DNA of 64,000 nt from Clostridia bacterium (GTDB lineage: Bacteria; Bacillota; Clostridia; Oscillospirales; Acutalibacteraceae). This document shows positions 1-8,274 of the stretch, in pieces (the stretch's first letter is position 1; each line of letters opens with the position of its first letter). The stretch is from contig JAGBSJ010000029.1 of NCBI GenBank assembly GCA_017631955.1, forward strand, positions 1 to 64,000. Direction: 5' to 3'. The notes beneath the pieces are model-generated. The model saw only the letters and a list, made by a program, of their open reading frames with translations, was not told where the DNA came from and made no database searches. The position numbers and the translations under genes were made by a program.

Positions 1-207
1 ATTAATGAATTGAACTCCTTGACACAAAAAGTCTGGAGACACCCCAACAAAATCGCTTAGTCGCACAAGATAATCGAGGTCAGGTGTTGATTGATTAAGC
101 TCCCATTTTGAGATTGTTTGTCTTGTTAAGCCAAGTTCTGCCGCCAGTTGCTCTTGGGATAATCCTTTCACTTTTCTTAAGTTAGATAGTATTTCGCCAA
201 ATGCCAT
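1..207 (-). CDS. XRE-family helix-turn-helix regulator, C-terminus beyond the window
   Basis: The reading frame starts at an ATG at 207 and is still open at position 1, so at least 69 residues are present. The peptide is a Cro/CI-type helix-turn-helix: the segments LSQEQLAAELGLTRQTISKW and PDLDYLVRLSDFVGVSPDFL follow the SinR/HTH_3 pattern of recognition helix followed by the 'L..LS..F.VS.D.L' helix. A strong ribosome binding site (GGAGGTG, read on the minus strand at 213-219) sits 5 nt before the ATG and fixes the start. It presumably binds DNA as a dimer. Whether a membrane or sensor tail follows cannot be seen, and its target is unknown. Confidence 0.85.
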   Translation of the reverse strand, partial: MAFGEILSNLRKVKGLSQEQLAAELGLTRQTISKWELNQSTPDLDYLVRLSDFVGVSPDFLCQGVQFIN

Positions 208-426
208 AAGTGCACCTCCGTTTTGTAGTGTGATTGAATTATACCACAAATCCTCATTGCAATCTACCAACAAGCAAAGGCATTTCCGCAACGATTCGTT
301 GCGGAGTATAAACTCTTACTTACCAAACTGTTTCAGAAGAACCAGCATCGCATTTGTGAGTACAAAAACTTTTTGCATAATACCCAAACCCTTTTTACAA
401 CAAAAAAGAAAGAAAAAAGTGTTATT

Positions 427-553
427 CTGTGCTAACGCACAGAGTGATATTTTATTCGCCCTAAAACCGTGCGTAGGACAATATATCATTATGCGAAGGC
501 ATAATATAACTGCGAAGCAATATAACTCGCCGAATGTTATGCGACGAATAAAA
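427..553. repeat. Degenerate hairpin-array element (array A)
   Basis: Hairpins are ctgtgc-taac-gcacag (427-442), ccta...tagg (460-477), attatgc-gaag-gcataat (488-505) and tgc-gaa-gca (511-519), with ataac/atataac spacers and a gttat counterpart at 536-540. Outer arms ttttattcg (450-458) and cgaataaaa (545-553) are complementary. It resembles the three regular arrays in this window in having unrelated stems, TAAC/GAA loops and short spacers, but it is less symmetric. Confidence 0.55.
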
Positions 554-584
554 TTGCGAGACTTCCTTATGAGAAGTCTCGCAA
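554..584. terminator. Bidirectional intrinsic terminator
   Basis: A perfect 12-bp stem (ttgcgagacttc/gaagtctcgcaa, 554-565 and 573-584) has a 7-nt loop. The minus-strand exit is a short U-rich tract (complement of 547-553), and the plus side is followed by ccccttttt. It ends the lipoprotein hydrolase gene, whose stop is at 608. Confidence 0.75.
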
Positions 585-607
585 ACGAGCCCCTTTTTCT
601 TTATGCT

Positions 608-1525
608 TTATAAATTCTTACACTTAAAATCTACCCAAGCAGAGTCTTTTGATAACTTGCCACCATCTTTGAATGTGCTAAGAGCGTTGCTATCATTTTT
701 AAGCCAACCATCAAGCCAATCAATAATATATGGAGAATACTTTTCAGGGTTAGTGCTACAAGTTGTATGAATACCCTTGTTAAGAGAAGCGTAAACAGTA
801 GGGCCTTCTGCAATCTTGTAAGCCGGTACAATCCATTGTGATGGGCTAACAATCATATCATTTGTACCTGCAAAAAAGAGTGTTGGAGTTTTAAGCCCCT
901 CAACCTCATAATCAAAGTTACTACCAGCAATTGAAATTACACAGTCAATTCGAGAGTCTGAATTTGCTGAGTTTACTGATGAACGACCACCTTGTGAATG
1001 GCCGATAACGCCGATTTTGTTTGTATCAATCTTGTTATAGAAGATGTCATTTTTGTCATTATTCTTTTCTAAAATAAAGTCAATAGATGCAATTTGCGCT
1101 TTGCCGTCTGCGGACATTGACTCATCACAAGCAACAACTATGTAACCACCTTTTGCAATTTCAATAAGTAACTTGTTGTAAAAACCCGAAGTAACCATTG
1201 TGCCGTTAGCCCAAGCAATTACAGGGTATGGTTTAGAAACTACATCTATGTTGTCAGGGTAATATACTGTCTGTGTGGCAGATGATGTTTTATACTCTTT
1301 TGTTTTGATTGACTTTATACCTGTATCAATCGGCTTTTTAGTTGTAGTTTCTTTCTTCGTAGTTGTTTCTGTTGAAGATTGTGTTGTAGTAGTATTTGAA
1401 TTATCATTCCATATATCTTCTTCAGTTGTGGTAGTGGTATTATCGTTAGTTGGCTCTTTCTGACCACACCCAACCGCAGAAATCAACAAAACAAAGCACA
1501 TTAACAATGCAATAAACCTTTTCAT
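608..1525 (-). CDS. Lipoprotein alpha/beta-hydrolase (PET-hydrolase/dienelactone-hydrolase-like)
   Basis: This is a secreted, lipid-anchored serine hydrolase of unknown substrate. Residues 1-20 form a lipoprotein signal ending in a lipobox (LISAVGC) with the lipidated Cys at about 20. Residues 25-65 are a Thr-rich low-complexity linker that would hold the enzyme away from the membrane. The hydrolase domain follows, with the nucleophile elbow GHSQGG (Ser about 177), an acid in FFAGTND (Asp about 223) and the His in NKGIHTTC (about 253); this order is typical of the chlorophyllase/PETase-like branch. The ATG at 1525 is chosen over an upstream TTG because GAGGA lies 9 nt before it. It is followed by a terminator, and upstream lies a phosphoribosyltransferase in the same direction. 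Confidence 0.85.
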   Translation of the reverse strand: MKRFIALLMCFVLLISAVGCGQKEPTNDNTTTTTEEDIWNDNSNTTTTQSSTETTTKKETTTKKPIDTGIKSIKTKEYKTSSATQTVYYPDNIDVVSKPYPVIAWANGTMVTSGFYNKLLIEIAKGGYIVVACDESMSADGKAQIASIDFILEKNNDKNDIFYNKIDTNKIGVIGHSQGGRSSVNSANSDSRIDCVISIAGSNFDYEVEGLKTPTLFFAGTNDMIVSPSQWIVPAYKIAEGPTVYASLNKGIHTTCSTNPEKYSPYIIDWLDGWLKNDSNALSTFKDGGKLSKDSAWVDFKCKNL

Positions 1526-1547
1526 AACCAAACATCCTCAATATTAG

Positions 1548-1567
1548 GGCGGGGTATTAGCCCCGCC
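1548..1567. other. GC-rich stem-loop between two co-directional genes
   Basis: The stem ggcgggg-tattag-ccccgcc is perfect (7 bp). The T-run is only on the plus-strand side (1568-1573), opposite to the flanking minus-strand genes, so it is not a standard terminator for them. It could stabilise mRNA ends or act as a weak barrier. Confidence 0.4.
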
Positions 1568-1579
1568 GTTTTTGCTTTA

Positions 1580-2224
1580 TTAAAGTTTTGAAAATCCGTG
1601 GCAGTTAATTAATGCGTCTAATTTTTTGCCCTCTTTACAAAGTGGACATTCATGAGATGGAACACTGAAATAGTCAGGCAAGTCGTTAGGATTAAATACT
1701 GAATTCACTTCGTAATCTGCACATTTTTCACTTGTAGCAAAGATTGAAGCCACGCCTACAACATCGCCACCATAATATTTAATTGCTTCAATAGCAGATT
1801 TTGCAGTGTTACCTGATGCCACAGAAACTGCAATAACAAGCACGTGCTTGTCTTTAATCATAGGCACAATGTTATCACGGAAAATAATCTGTGAGCCATT
1901 AATGATTTCAGGAGTAACAACATAAATTGTCTGATGAGCATTAATGTTAACGAAATCATTTTTGGTAAGTTCGTCAGCAATGCAAGTACCTACAACTTCC
2001 ATGCCGTCAAGGCAAAGAATAGTATCAATAATACTGTTACTATATTTGTGATTTTTGCAAAGTTCCTGAGCAATTGCCTTTGCTTCTGAAAGACGGGATT
2101 TTTGTGCAGCAACATCAATGTAGTAGTTGCTATGGGAACTGTTTGTTGCAAAATGACCTCTTGCAACACGAAGAAACAGATTCTTCTGATTTGTCTTGAT
2201 TTTTGTAATGCTTGTTGTTGGCAT
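1580..2224 (-). CDS. Orotate-phosphoribosyltransferase-like protein with C-terminal CxxC
   Basis: This is a type I phosphoribosyltransferase of 214 residues. The PRPP-binding loop is the hydrophobic strand plus SVASGNTAKSAIEAIK near residues 133-150. That motif deviates from the usual DD(V/T)xTTG by having VS in place of the acidic pair, which makes the true substrate doubtful. The tail contains HECPLCKEGKKLD, a two-cysteine knuckle seen in PyrE-like paralogues of Clostridia. No other pyrimidine genes are near. The start at 2224 is set by GGGGGA 7 nt upstream. A nucleobase salvage or regulatory role is an inference; the family call rests on the PRPP fold alone. Confidence 0.7.
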   Translation of the reverse strand: MPTTSITKIKTNQKNLFLRVARGHFATNSSHSNYYIDVAAQKSRLSEAKAIAQELCKNHKYSNSIIDTILCLDGMEVVGTCIADELTKNDFVNINAHQTIYVVTPEIINGSQIIFRDNIVPMIKDKHVLVIAVSVASGNTAKSAIEAIKYYGGDVVGVASIFATSEKCADYEVNSVFNPNDLPDYFSVPSHECPLCKEGKKLDALINCHGFSKL

Positions 2225-2323
2225 AAGAATCCCCCTTGAATTTTTTGTGTATTTTTTATGTTATTCATTGTAACCTAAAATCGCGAGAAATTCAAGAAAA
2301 AGTTACAAAAAAATATTAAAAAA

Positions 2324-3082
2324 TTACGAATTTTTGTACTGTTTGCCTGTATGGTCTATGTAAAAGTCTTCTTTATATATTAAATCTTCAACTGAAACGA
2401 AGGAATAGCCCTGACTTTTAAGTTCCGTAAGAATTCTGTCAAGGGCAGGGGCAGTGTTGTCTACTCCATTATGAAAAAGAAGAATTGCGCCGTTGCTCGT
2501 TCCTTTTATAACCCTATTTACAATTTCATCAATAGAAATCTTCGTGTAATCAAGAGAGTCACAATTCCATTGAATCATAGTCATATTAAGTTCTTTGCAG
2601 ACATCTAAACTCTGGTCGGTGTAATCTCCCGACGGTGCACGGACAAGTGTTATGGGTGCACCTGTGATTGCTTCAAGTTTTTTATTGCAATTGACAATTT
2701 CTTCTTTGATTTCATTATATGAGATTTTTGAAAATGCCTTGTGGGTGTCAGAGTGGTTGGCAATAGTATGCCCCGCGTCGTAAAATGCTTTTACACTTTC
2801 GGGGAACTTTTCTGCCCAGTCGCCCACAATAAAGAATGTAGCTTTTGCATTATGCTTTTTAAGTATATCAATAAGGTCTTGTGTGTCTTGATTAGTCCAT
2901 GCGGCGTCAAAAGTAATTGCAATCTTTTTCTCATTAGTATTAACGCTATAAATGGGTAATTTTCGGCTTTGTGATGACACAGACACATTCTTATTAAGAA
3001 ACAACCCTAAAAGGATTGTAAGGGCAAATGCCACAGATAAAATCCCTACGATTTTTCGTTTAGTAAGAATCCACATATACAT
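2324..3082 (-). CDS. Membrane-anchored polysaccharide deacetylase, PdaB-like (NodB domain)
   Basis: The protein has an N-terminal membrane anchor (about residues 10-30) followed by a NodB homology domain. Motifs in order are TFDAAW (metal Asp 59), NHSDTH (His 110 and His 114), the RAPSGDY loop, the W-x-D strand (QWNCDSLDY) and the ILLFHNG motif. The 'FDAAW' form of motif 1 is typical of the PdaB/YlxY branch, which in Bacillus acts on spore or cell-wall peptidoglycan. The ribosome binding site is a GGGGGGG tract that is also the 3' arm of a hairpin (3090-3114). With dpaAB elsewhere in the window, a sporulation role is plausible but not shown. Confidence 0.85.
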   Translation of the reverse strand: MYMWILTKRKIVGILSVAFALTILLGLFLNKNVSVSSQSRKLPIYSVNTNEKKIAITFDAAWTNQDTQDLIDILKKHNAKATFFIVGDWAEKFPESVKAFYDAGHTIANHSDTHKAFSKISYNEIKEEIVNCNKKLEAITGAPITLVRAPSGDYTDQSLDVCKELNMTMIQWNCDSLDYTKISIDEIVNRVIKGTSNGAILLFHNGVDNTAPALDRILTELKSQGYSFVSVEDLIYKEDFYIDHTGKQYKNS

Positions 3083-3089
3083 AAAAAAT

Positions 3090-3114
3090 CCCCCCCGTAA
3101 AATATACGAGGGGG
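3090..3114 (-). terminator. Hairpin overlapping the ribosome binding site of the deacetylase gene
   Basis: ccccc-c-cgta (3090-3099) pairs with tacg-a-ggggg (3105-3114) with one mismatch and a 5-nt loop. On the minus strand the 3' arm GGGGG is the Shine-Dalgarno sequence of the next gene, and it is followed by ATTTTTT running into the ATG at 3082. It can act as the terminator of the upstream zinc-ribbon gene and at the same time hide the ribosome binding site. Confidence 0.55.
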
Positions 3115-3132
3115 AAAAGTTTTATATGTATT

Positions 3133-3912
3133 TTATTCTGCTTTTGGGTTGCGGAGTTCTGCGATTTCGTTTTCAATGAATTCTTCCATTGATGGTTGTT
3201 CGTTCATCTGCTTTTTAAGGTCATTACCAACAATAATGTTAAGAGTAACATTCACAAGGAAAAGAACAGTGCCAACAATAAAGCCGAATCCAAGAGAACA
3301 TTCTGTAACGATTCCGCCATCAAGTGTAGTACAAGCATTTGCAAACTGAACAAAGAATACAGATGCAATTGCCCAACAAACAGTAGCGAGAACATTAAGA
3401 ATAATGTTGAATTTGTATTTTAAATTAATGCCTGAGAAAAGAAGTACAAAGAAGTTAAGAACACCAAATACAACTGCAAGAAGTAAAAGCACACAAGCGA
3501 TTACTACCATAAGAGTTGCGGTGCCAAGTACTTCACCACCAATAAGTTTAAGTACACTACCAATATCAACTTTAAGAAGGTAGTTAAGAATAAATGTGAG
3601 GAATGAAATTGATTCTTCACCACTGCGGAAAGGAAGTGTAAGTTTGAAGTTGAAAAGGGGAAGTACAAGGGCAATAAGTGGAGCAAAAGTCATAACAAGA
3701 CGTACAATACGAAGTTTTGACCCCGCAACGGCACTTTTGAAGTTGTTTATCTTATAGTGCATTTTTGCAAAAGCGTTTTCTGCAAAATCTGCATCATCAT
3801 TAAGTCGTTCTTCCCATTTATGGTTAGGAATATTTGCTCCGCATTTAGGGCATTCCGCTTTTACATTCCATAATTTAAGGTCGTGTCCGCATTCAGGACA
3901 TTTAGCAGCCAT
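3133..3912 (-). CDS. Zinc-ribbon membrane protein of unknown function
   Basis: I do not recognise a named family. Residues 5-24 form a double-CxxC zinc ribbon (CPECG...CPKCG). A soluble linker follows, then about four to five hydrophobic segments (around 70-90, 100-118, 128-160, 165-190 and 208-228). The last 30 residues are charged (NEQPSMEEFIENEIAEL). The design of a ribbon on the cytosolic side plus a four-helix membrane domain is common in gut Clostridia. It lies directly upstream of the deacetylase, separated by the hairpin at 3090-3114, so the two may share transcripts. Confidence 0.75.
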   Translation of the reverse strand: MAAKCPECGHDLKLWNVKAECPKCGANIPNHKWEERLNDDADFAENAFAKMHYKINNFKSAVAGSKLRIVRLVMTFAPLIALVLPLFNFKLTLPFRSGEESISFLTFILNYLLKVDIGSVLKLIGGEVLGTATLMVVIACVLLLLAVVFGVLNFFVLLFSGINLKYKFNIILNVLATVCWAIASVFFVQFANACTTLDGGIVTECSLGFGFIVGTVLFLVNVTLNIIVGNDLKKQMNEQPSMEEFIENEIAELRNPKAE

Positions 3913-3956
3913 AAAATCACTCTTTCTTTATATCAATACACAATATTTTACTACAT

Positions 3957-5480
<1,524 letters not shown>

Positions 5481-6434
5481 TTACTGTGCTTTTGTAGTTG
5501 TTTCTTCAGGCACTTCTTGTTTCTCTGTAAGGAATGAACGGAACAATTCGCGGTTTTCGTCCATATCCATTACAAGACAAGAGCCAACCCCTGTAATTGT
5601 CTTGCTTGACCAAGTTTTGTCTGCAGGAATCTGATGCTGAACAATAGGGTATGTATATGCCTGGTCTTTTAGTGCATTAAGACCTAACTTCATAATTGTA
5701 TCAGTATCAAGATTTGTTTTAACAAGTGGAATAACTGCTTTAGCAAGGTCGAGAAGTTCAGGAATTTCTTTTGTAAGTGCCTTTTCAACAATAGCAGAAA
5801 TAACTTTTCTTTGACGTTTTGTTCTCATAAAGTCAGAGTCGAGGTAACGGATTCTTGAGTACCAGAGTGCTTGTTGACCGTTAAGAAGAACATCTTCGCC
5901 CGCCTCAATTCTTACAGGCACGCCTACTTTACCTGAATGGTATGTATAGTAACTTTCTTTTTCGCTGACATCAACATTAATGCCACCAAGCTCATCAACA
6001 ATAGTTGTGAAAATTTCAAAGTCAACCATTGCATAGTATGGTATTTCAACACCGAAGTTAAGTTCAAGTGTATCAACAAGCATTTGAATTCCGCCTCTGA
6101 AATATGCAGAGTTAAGTTTTGAACTTCTGTTTCTGCCTGCAATTTCAACATAAGAGTCGCGTAAGAATGATGTAAGTTTAATCTGACCGTTTTTGTTATC
6201 AAGAGTAACAAGCATCATAGTGTCAGAGCGTGAATCTGTTTCGCCTTCTCGGGCATCAACACCTACAAGTAAAATGTTAATCTGGTTATCATCTGAATAA
6301 AGCTCGTCGCTTGAAATGTAGAGATTCGGTTCTAACTGCTCGTCCGTATTAAATAAAGACAAAAGGTCTTTTGCAGTGTTATAACCATAAAAACCAACAC
6401 AAGAAACGCCTGCAATAACAAGACATAAAAGCAC
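5481..6434 (-). CDS. LytR-CpsA-Psr (LCP) family glycopolymer ligase, main part
   Basis: LCP proteins attach teichoic acids or capsule to peptidoglycan from the outer face of the membrane. A hydrophobic segment at the start (LLCLVIAGVSCVGFYGY) is the membrane anchor. The LCP domain runs from INILLVGVDAREGE through SDTMMLVTLD, the conserved RDS (SFLRDSYVEI), the HSGK region, WYSRIRYLDSDFMRTKRQRK and the terminal helices. A GTG at 6434 is the only sensible start in this frame, but it lacks a clear ribosome binding site. The frame is open upstream to a TGA at 6480-6482, which is itself the stop of the upstream acidic ORF. The likely original gene therefore ran from 6776 to 5481 as one protein. 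The gene lies just upstream of the broken GH51 gene. Confidence 0.8.
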   Translation of the reverse strand: MLLCLVIAGVSCVGFYGYNTAKDLLSLFNTDEQLEPNLYISSDELYSDDNQINILLVGVDAREGETDSRSDTMMLVTLDNKNGQIKLTSFLRDSYVEIAGRNRSSKLNSAYFRGGIQMLVDTLELNFGVEIPYYAMVDFEIFTTIVDELGGINVDVSEKESYYTYHSGKVGVPVRIEAGEDVLLNGQQALWYSRIRYLDSDFMRTKRQRKVISAIVEKALTKEIPELLDLAKAVIPLVKTNLDTDTIMKLGLNALKDQAYTYPIVQHQIPADKTWSSKTITGVGSCLVMDMDENRELFRSFLTEKQEVPEETTTKAQ

Positions 6435-6479
6435 AAGAAATGTATTTCTTATAGGGTGTCTTTTCTTTTTCTTTTCTTT

Positions 6480-6776
6480 TCATTTTTTGTCATTTTCTGA
6501 TGAAATATCACCATAAACGTCGTTTATATCGTTATACTGAATTTCTTGGCGGCGACGATTCTGTACAGCGCTGTTATATTTAACCACAAATTCTTCTTCT
6601 GAATAATCGCGGGATTCATCATATTCTTCTGCATCACCATAACCTGAAAAAGAAGAGATATCTTCAAACTCTTTGTCATCTGCAGAATTACTGTAAATAT
6701 CTTCATATTGGTCATTTTTTGATGAGTTACTGAAAATGTCTTCAAATTCATCTGGTCTAAAACGATTGTCAGCCAA
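6480..6776 (-). CDS. Acidic N-terminal (cytoplasmic) part of the LCP protein, or a separate small ORF
   Basis: This frame gives about 98 residues rich in Asp, Glu, Ser and Tyr, with a threefold motif FEDIFSNS / YEDIYSNS / FEDISSFS and then a basic stretch. The TTG at 6776 is preferred as start because AAGGAG lies 8 nt before it; the ATG at 6809 has no ribosome binding site. It ends at a TGA in the same frame as the LCP gene, with only Lys/Arg codons between that stop and the membrane anchor. LCP proteins of Clostridia often carry a disordered cytoplasmic N-terminus of this kind. The best reading is one split gene of about 431 codons. Confidence 0.65.
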   Translation of the reverse strand: MADNRFRPDEFEDIFSNSSKNDQYEDIYSNSADDKEFEDISSFSGYGDAEEYDESRDYSEEEFVVKYNSAVQNRRRQEIQYNDINDVYGDISSENDKK

Positions 6777-6891
6777 AATGCCCACTCCTTTTTGCCATAT
6801 ATTCTCCATTTTATTTTACAACAACAGACATAAAATCACAATGGTTTTTTCGAAAAAAAGAGTGGTATTTCAAGAAAATTTTAACTTACTC

Positions 6892-6920
6892 TTGAAACAT
6901 CTGTATAAAATATGTATAAT
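6892..6920 (+). promoter_or_regulatory. Sigma-A-type promoter of the NUDIX gene
   Basis: TTGAAA at 6892-6897 and TATAAT at 6915-6920 are spaced by 17 nt, upstream of the gene starting at 6980. Confidence 0.7.
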
Positions 6921-6979
6921 GAAAGACAGTTTTAGACGAATCTGCAAATTCAGATTCAATTTTTCGGGAGTAGATACAT

Positions 6980-7720
6980 ATGTTAGGTAAATATGTTAGG
7001 GTTCGTGTTACGAAACCTATGCACTCCTTTGACAATGAAAGCGGTATTGCTTACGAACTTAATTTCGGAAATGTTGAAAGCGGAATTGATGCGCGTTCAC
7101 CGGTCAAGGGTGCATACATTATGGGCGTTACACACAGGGTCAGAGTTTTTGAAGGCCGTGTAATTGCCGTTGTTAAAAGAAAAAATATGGGCGGAATAAT
7201 GCTTGTTGTTGCGCCGAAAAGTAAACGCTATATTGTGCATGATATTGAGGATGCTATCGAGTTCGCCGAAAAAAGAGGTACTTACGATATAAGTTGTCTT
7301 TATGAGTGTTCTTGCGGCGCTATTGTTTATCGCATTATTAATGACGAAATCAGATTTTTGCTTATTAAAAATAAGCGTAGTCTTAACTGGGGATTCCCAA
7401 AAGGTCATATGGAGCGTGGCGAAAACGAACATGAAACCGCATACCGTGAAATCCTTGAAGAAACAGGAATAAGAGCAGAATTTATGCCTGATTTCAGATA
7501 TAAGTCTGAGTATTCAATTCAAGGCAGAATTGAGAAGAAAGTTATTATTTTCTTGGCAACTACAAAAGATACAAGTACAATTATTCAGCGTGAAGAAATT
7601 GAAGAATACTTGTGGCTTAAATATGATAAGGCAATGAATATGCTTAAATTCCCAAATGATAAGTATCTTCTTACAAAAGCACAAGAATATCTTGAAAAGG
7701 CGGGTGTTGTGAATGGTTGA
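6980..7720 (+). CDS. NUDIX hydrolase with a degenerate pyrophosphatase-like N-terminal domain
   Basis: This is a two-domain protein of 246 residues. Residues 1-100 resemble the small clostridial inorganic pyrophosphatase-like fold (LGKYVRVRVTKP, then GAYIMG, then FEGRVIAVVKRK). The acidic metal-binding residues that normally precede 'AYxxG' are replaced by RSPVKG, so this half is probably not catalytic. Residues about 110-235 are a NUDIX domain with the box GHMERGENEHETAYREILEE followed by TGI, which fits the GX5EX7REUXEEXGU pattern. Its product class is probably a dinucleoside polyphosphate or another capped nucleoside diphosphate. The ribosome binding site GGGAG lies 9 nt upstream. The last 8 nt overlap the next gene, so the two are translationally coupled. 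Confidence 0.85.
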   Translation: MLGKYVRVRVTKPMHSFDNESGIAYELNFGNVESGIDARSPVKGAYIMGVTHRVRVFEGRVIAVVKRKNMGGIMLVVAPKSKRYIVHDIEDAIEFAEKRGTYDISCLYECSCGAIVYRIINDEIRFLLIKNKRSLNWGFPKGHMERGENEHETAYREILEETGIRAEFMPDFRYKSEYSIQGRIEKKVIIFLATTKDTSTIIQREEIEEYLWLKYDKAMNMLKFPNDKYLLTKAQEYLEKAGVVNG

Positions 7721-8207
7721 AACAATCGTTAATGAAATTATGACACTCTTGCAAGATAAAATCCCTGAAGAATTAGTGGCTTTTGTGATTTCACTTTGTC
7801 CCATACTTGAGTGCCGTGGCGGTATGATTGCTGCACGACTTATGGAAATCCCATTTGTCAAGGCATTTCTTATTTGCTATATAGGTAATATGTTGCCTAT
7901 TCCGTTTATCATTCTTTTTATTAGAAAGATTTTTGATTTTCTTCGCAAGTTCAGATTTTTCTCAAAAATCGTTGAAAAGCTTGAGGCAAAAACAGAAAAG
8001 AACAAAGAAAAAGTGCTCAAATATGAAGCATGGGGATTACTCTTATTCGTTGCAATTCCACTGCCCGGCACAGGTGGTTGGACAGGCGCTTTAATGGCAG
8101 CACTTCTTGATATACGAATGAAAAAATCTTTGCCAATTATTGCACTCGGCGTGTTGATTGCTGGCTTTATAATGTCAGCACTTACTTACGGAATATTTCA
8201 GATGTAA
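7713..8207 (+). CDS. Small multidrug-export family membrane protein (PF06695 type)
   Basis: The 164-residue protein has about four membrane segments and the signatures PILECRGGMIAARL near the N-terminus and AIPLPGTGGWTGALMAALLDI near residue 110, which define the Sm_multidrug_ex family. A charged cytosolic loop (FRFFSKIVEKLEAKTEKNKEK) lies in the middle. Function is not established for most members of the family; despite the name, drug export is weakly supported. It overlaps the NUDIX gene by 8 nt and ends at a bidirectional terminator. Confidence 0.8.
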   Translation: MVETIVNEIMTLLQDKIPEELVAFVISLCPILECRGGMIAARLMEIPFVKAFLICYIGNMLPIPFIILFIRKIFDFLRKFRFFSKIVEKLEAKTEKNKEKVLKYEAWGLLLFVAIPLPGTGGWTGALMAALLDIRMKKSLPIIALGVLIAGFIMSALTYGIFQM

Positions 8208-8226
8208 AAGTTAATAAATAAAAAAT

Positions 8227-8256
8227 ACCGCCCTACAGAATAATCTGTAAGGCGGT
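8227..8256. terminator. Bidirectional terminator between convergent genes
   Basis: accgcc-c-tacaga (8227-8239) pairs with tctgta-a-ggcggt (8244-8256), with a 4-nt loop and U-rich exits on both strands. It serves the exporter gene and the MFS gene ending at 8275. Confidence 0.8.
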
Positions 8257-8274
8257 TTTATTATTAATAAATGA

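Larger units (their letters stand above)
208..607. other. Gene-free stretch with dyads and a degenerate hairpin array
   Basis: No convincing gene lies in these 400 bases. There is a perfect 9-bp dyad ccgcaacga-t-tcgttgcgg at 286-304, the hairpin-rich tract at 427-553 and a terminator at 554-584. The 127-codon plus-strand frame at 230-613 has no ribosome binding site and runs through the hairpins, so it is not called. Confidence 0.7.

Noticed and set aside
230..613. Plus-strand frame of 127 codons
   Set aside because: It has no ribosome binding site, an unusual composition, and runs through the hairpin array and a terminator. It resembles no family.
1548..1567. Terminator of the phosphoribosyltransferase gene
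   Set aside because: The T-run follows the stem on the plus strand, the wrong side for the minus-strand gene, so it is kept only as an unexplained stem-loop.
6440..6481. Alternative LCP start at the ATGA overlap
   Set aside because: The ATG at 6481 is in another frame and leads to a short peptide, not to the LCP domain, unless a frameshift is assumed.
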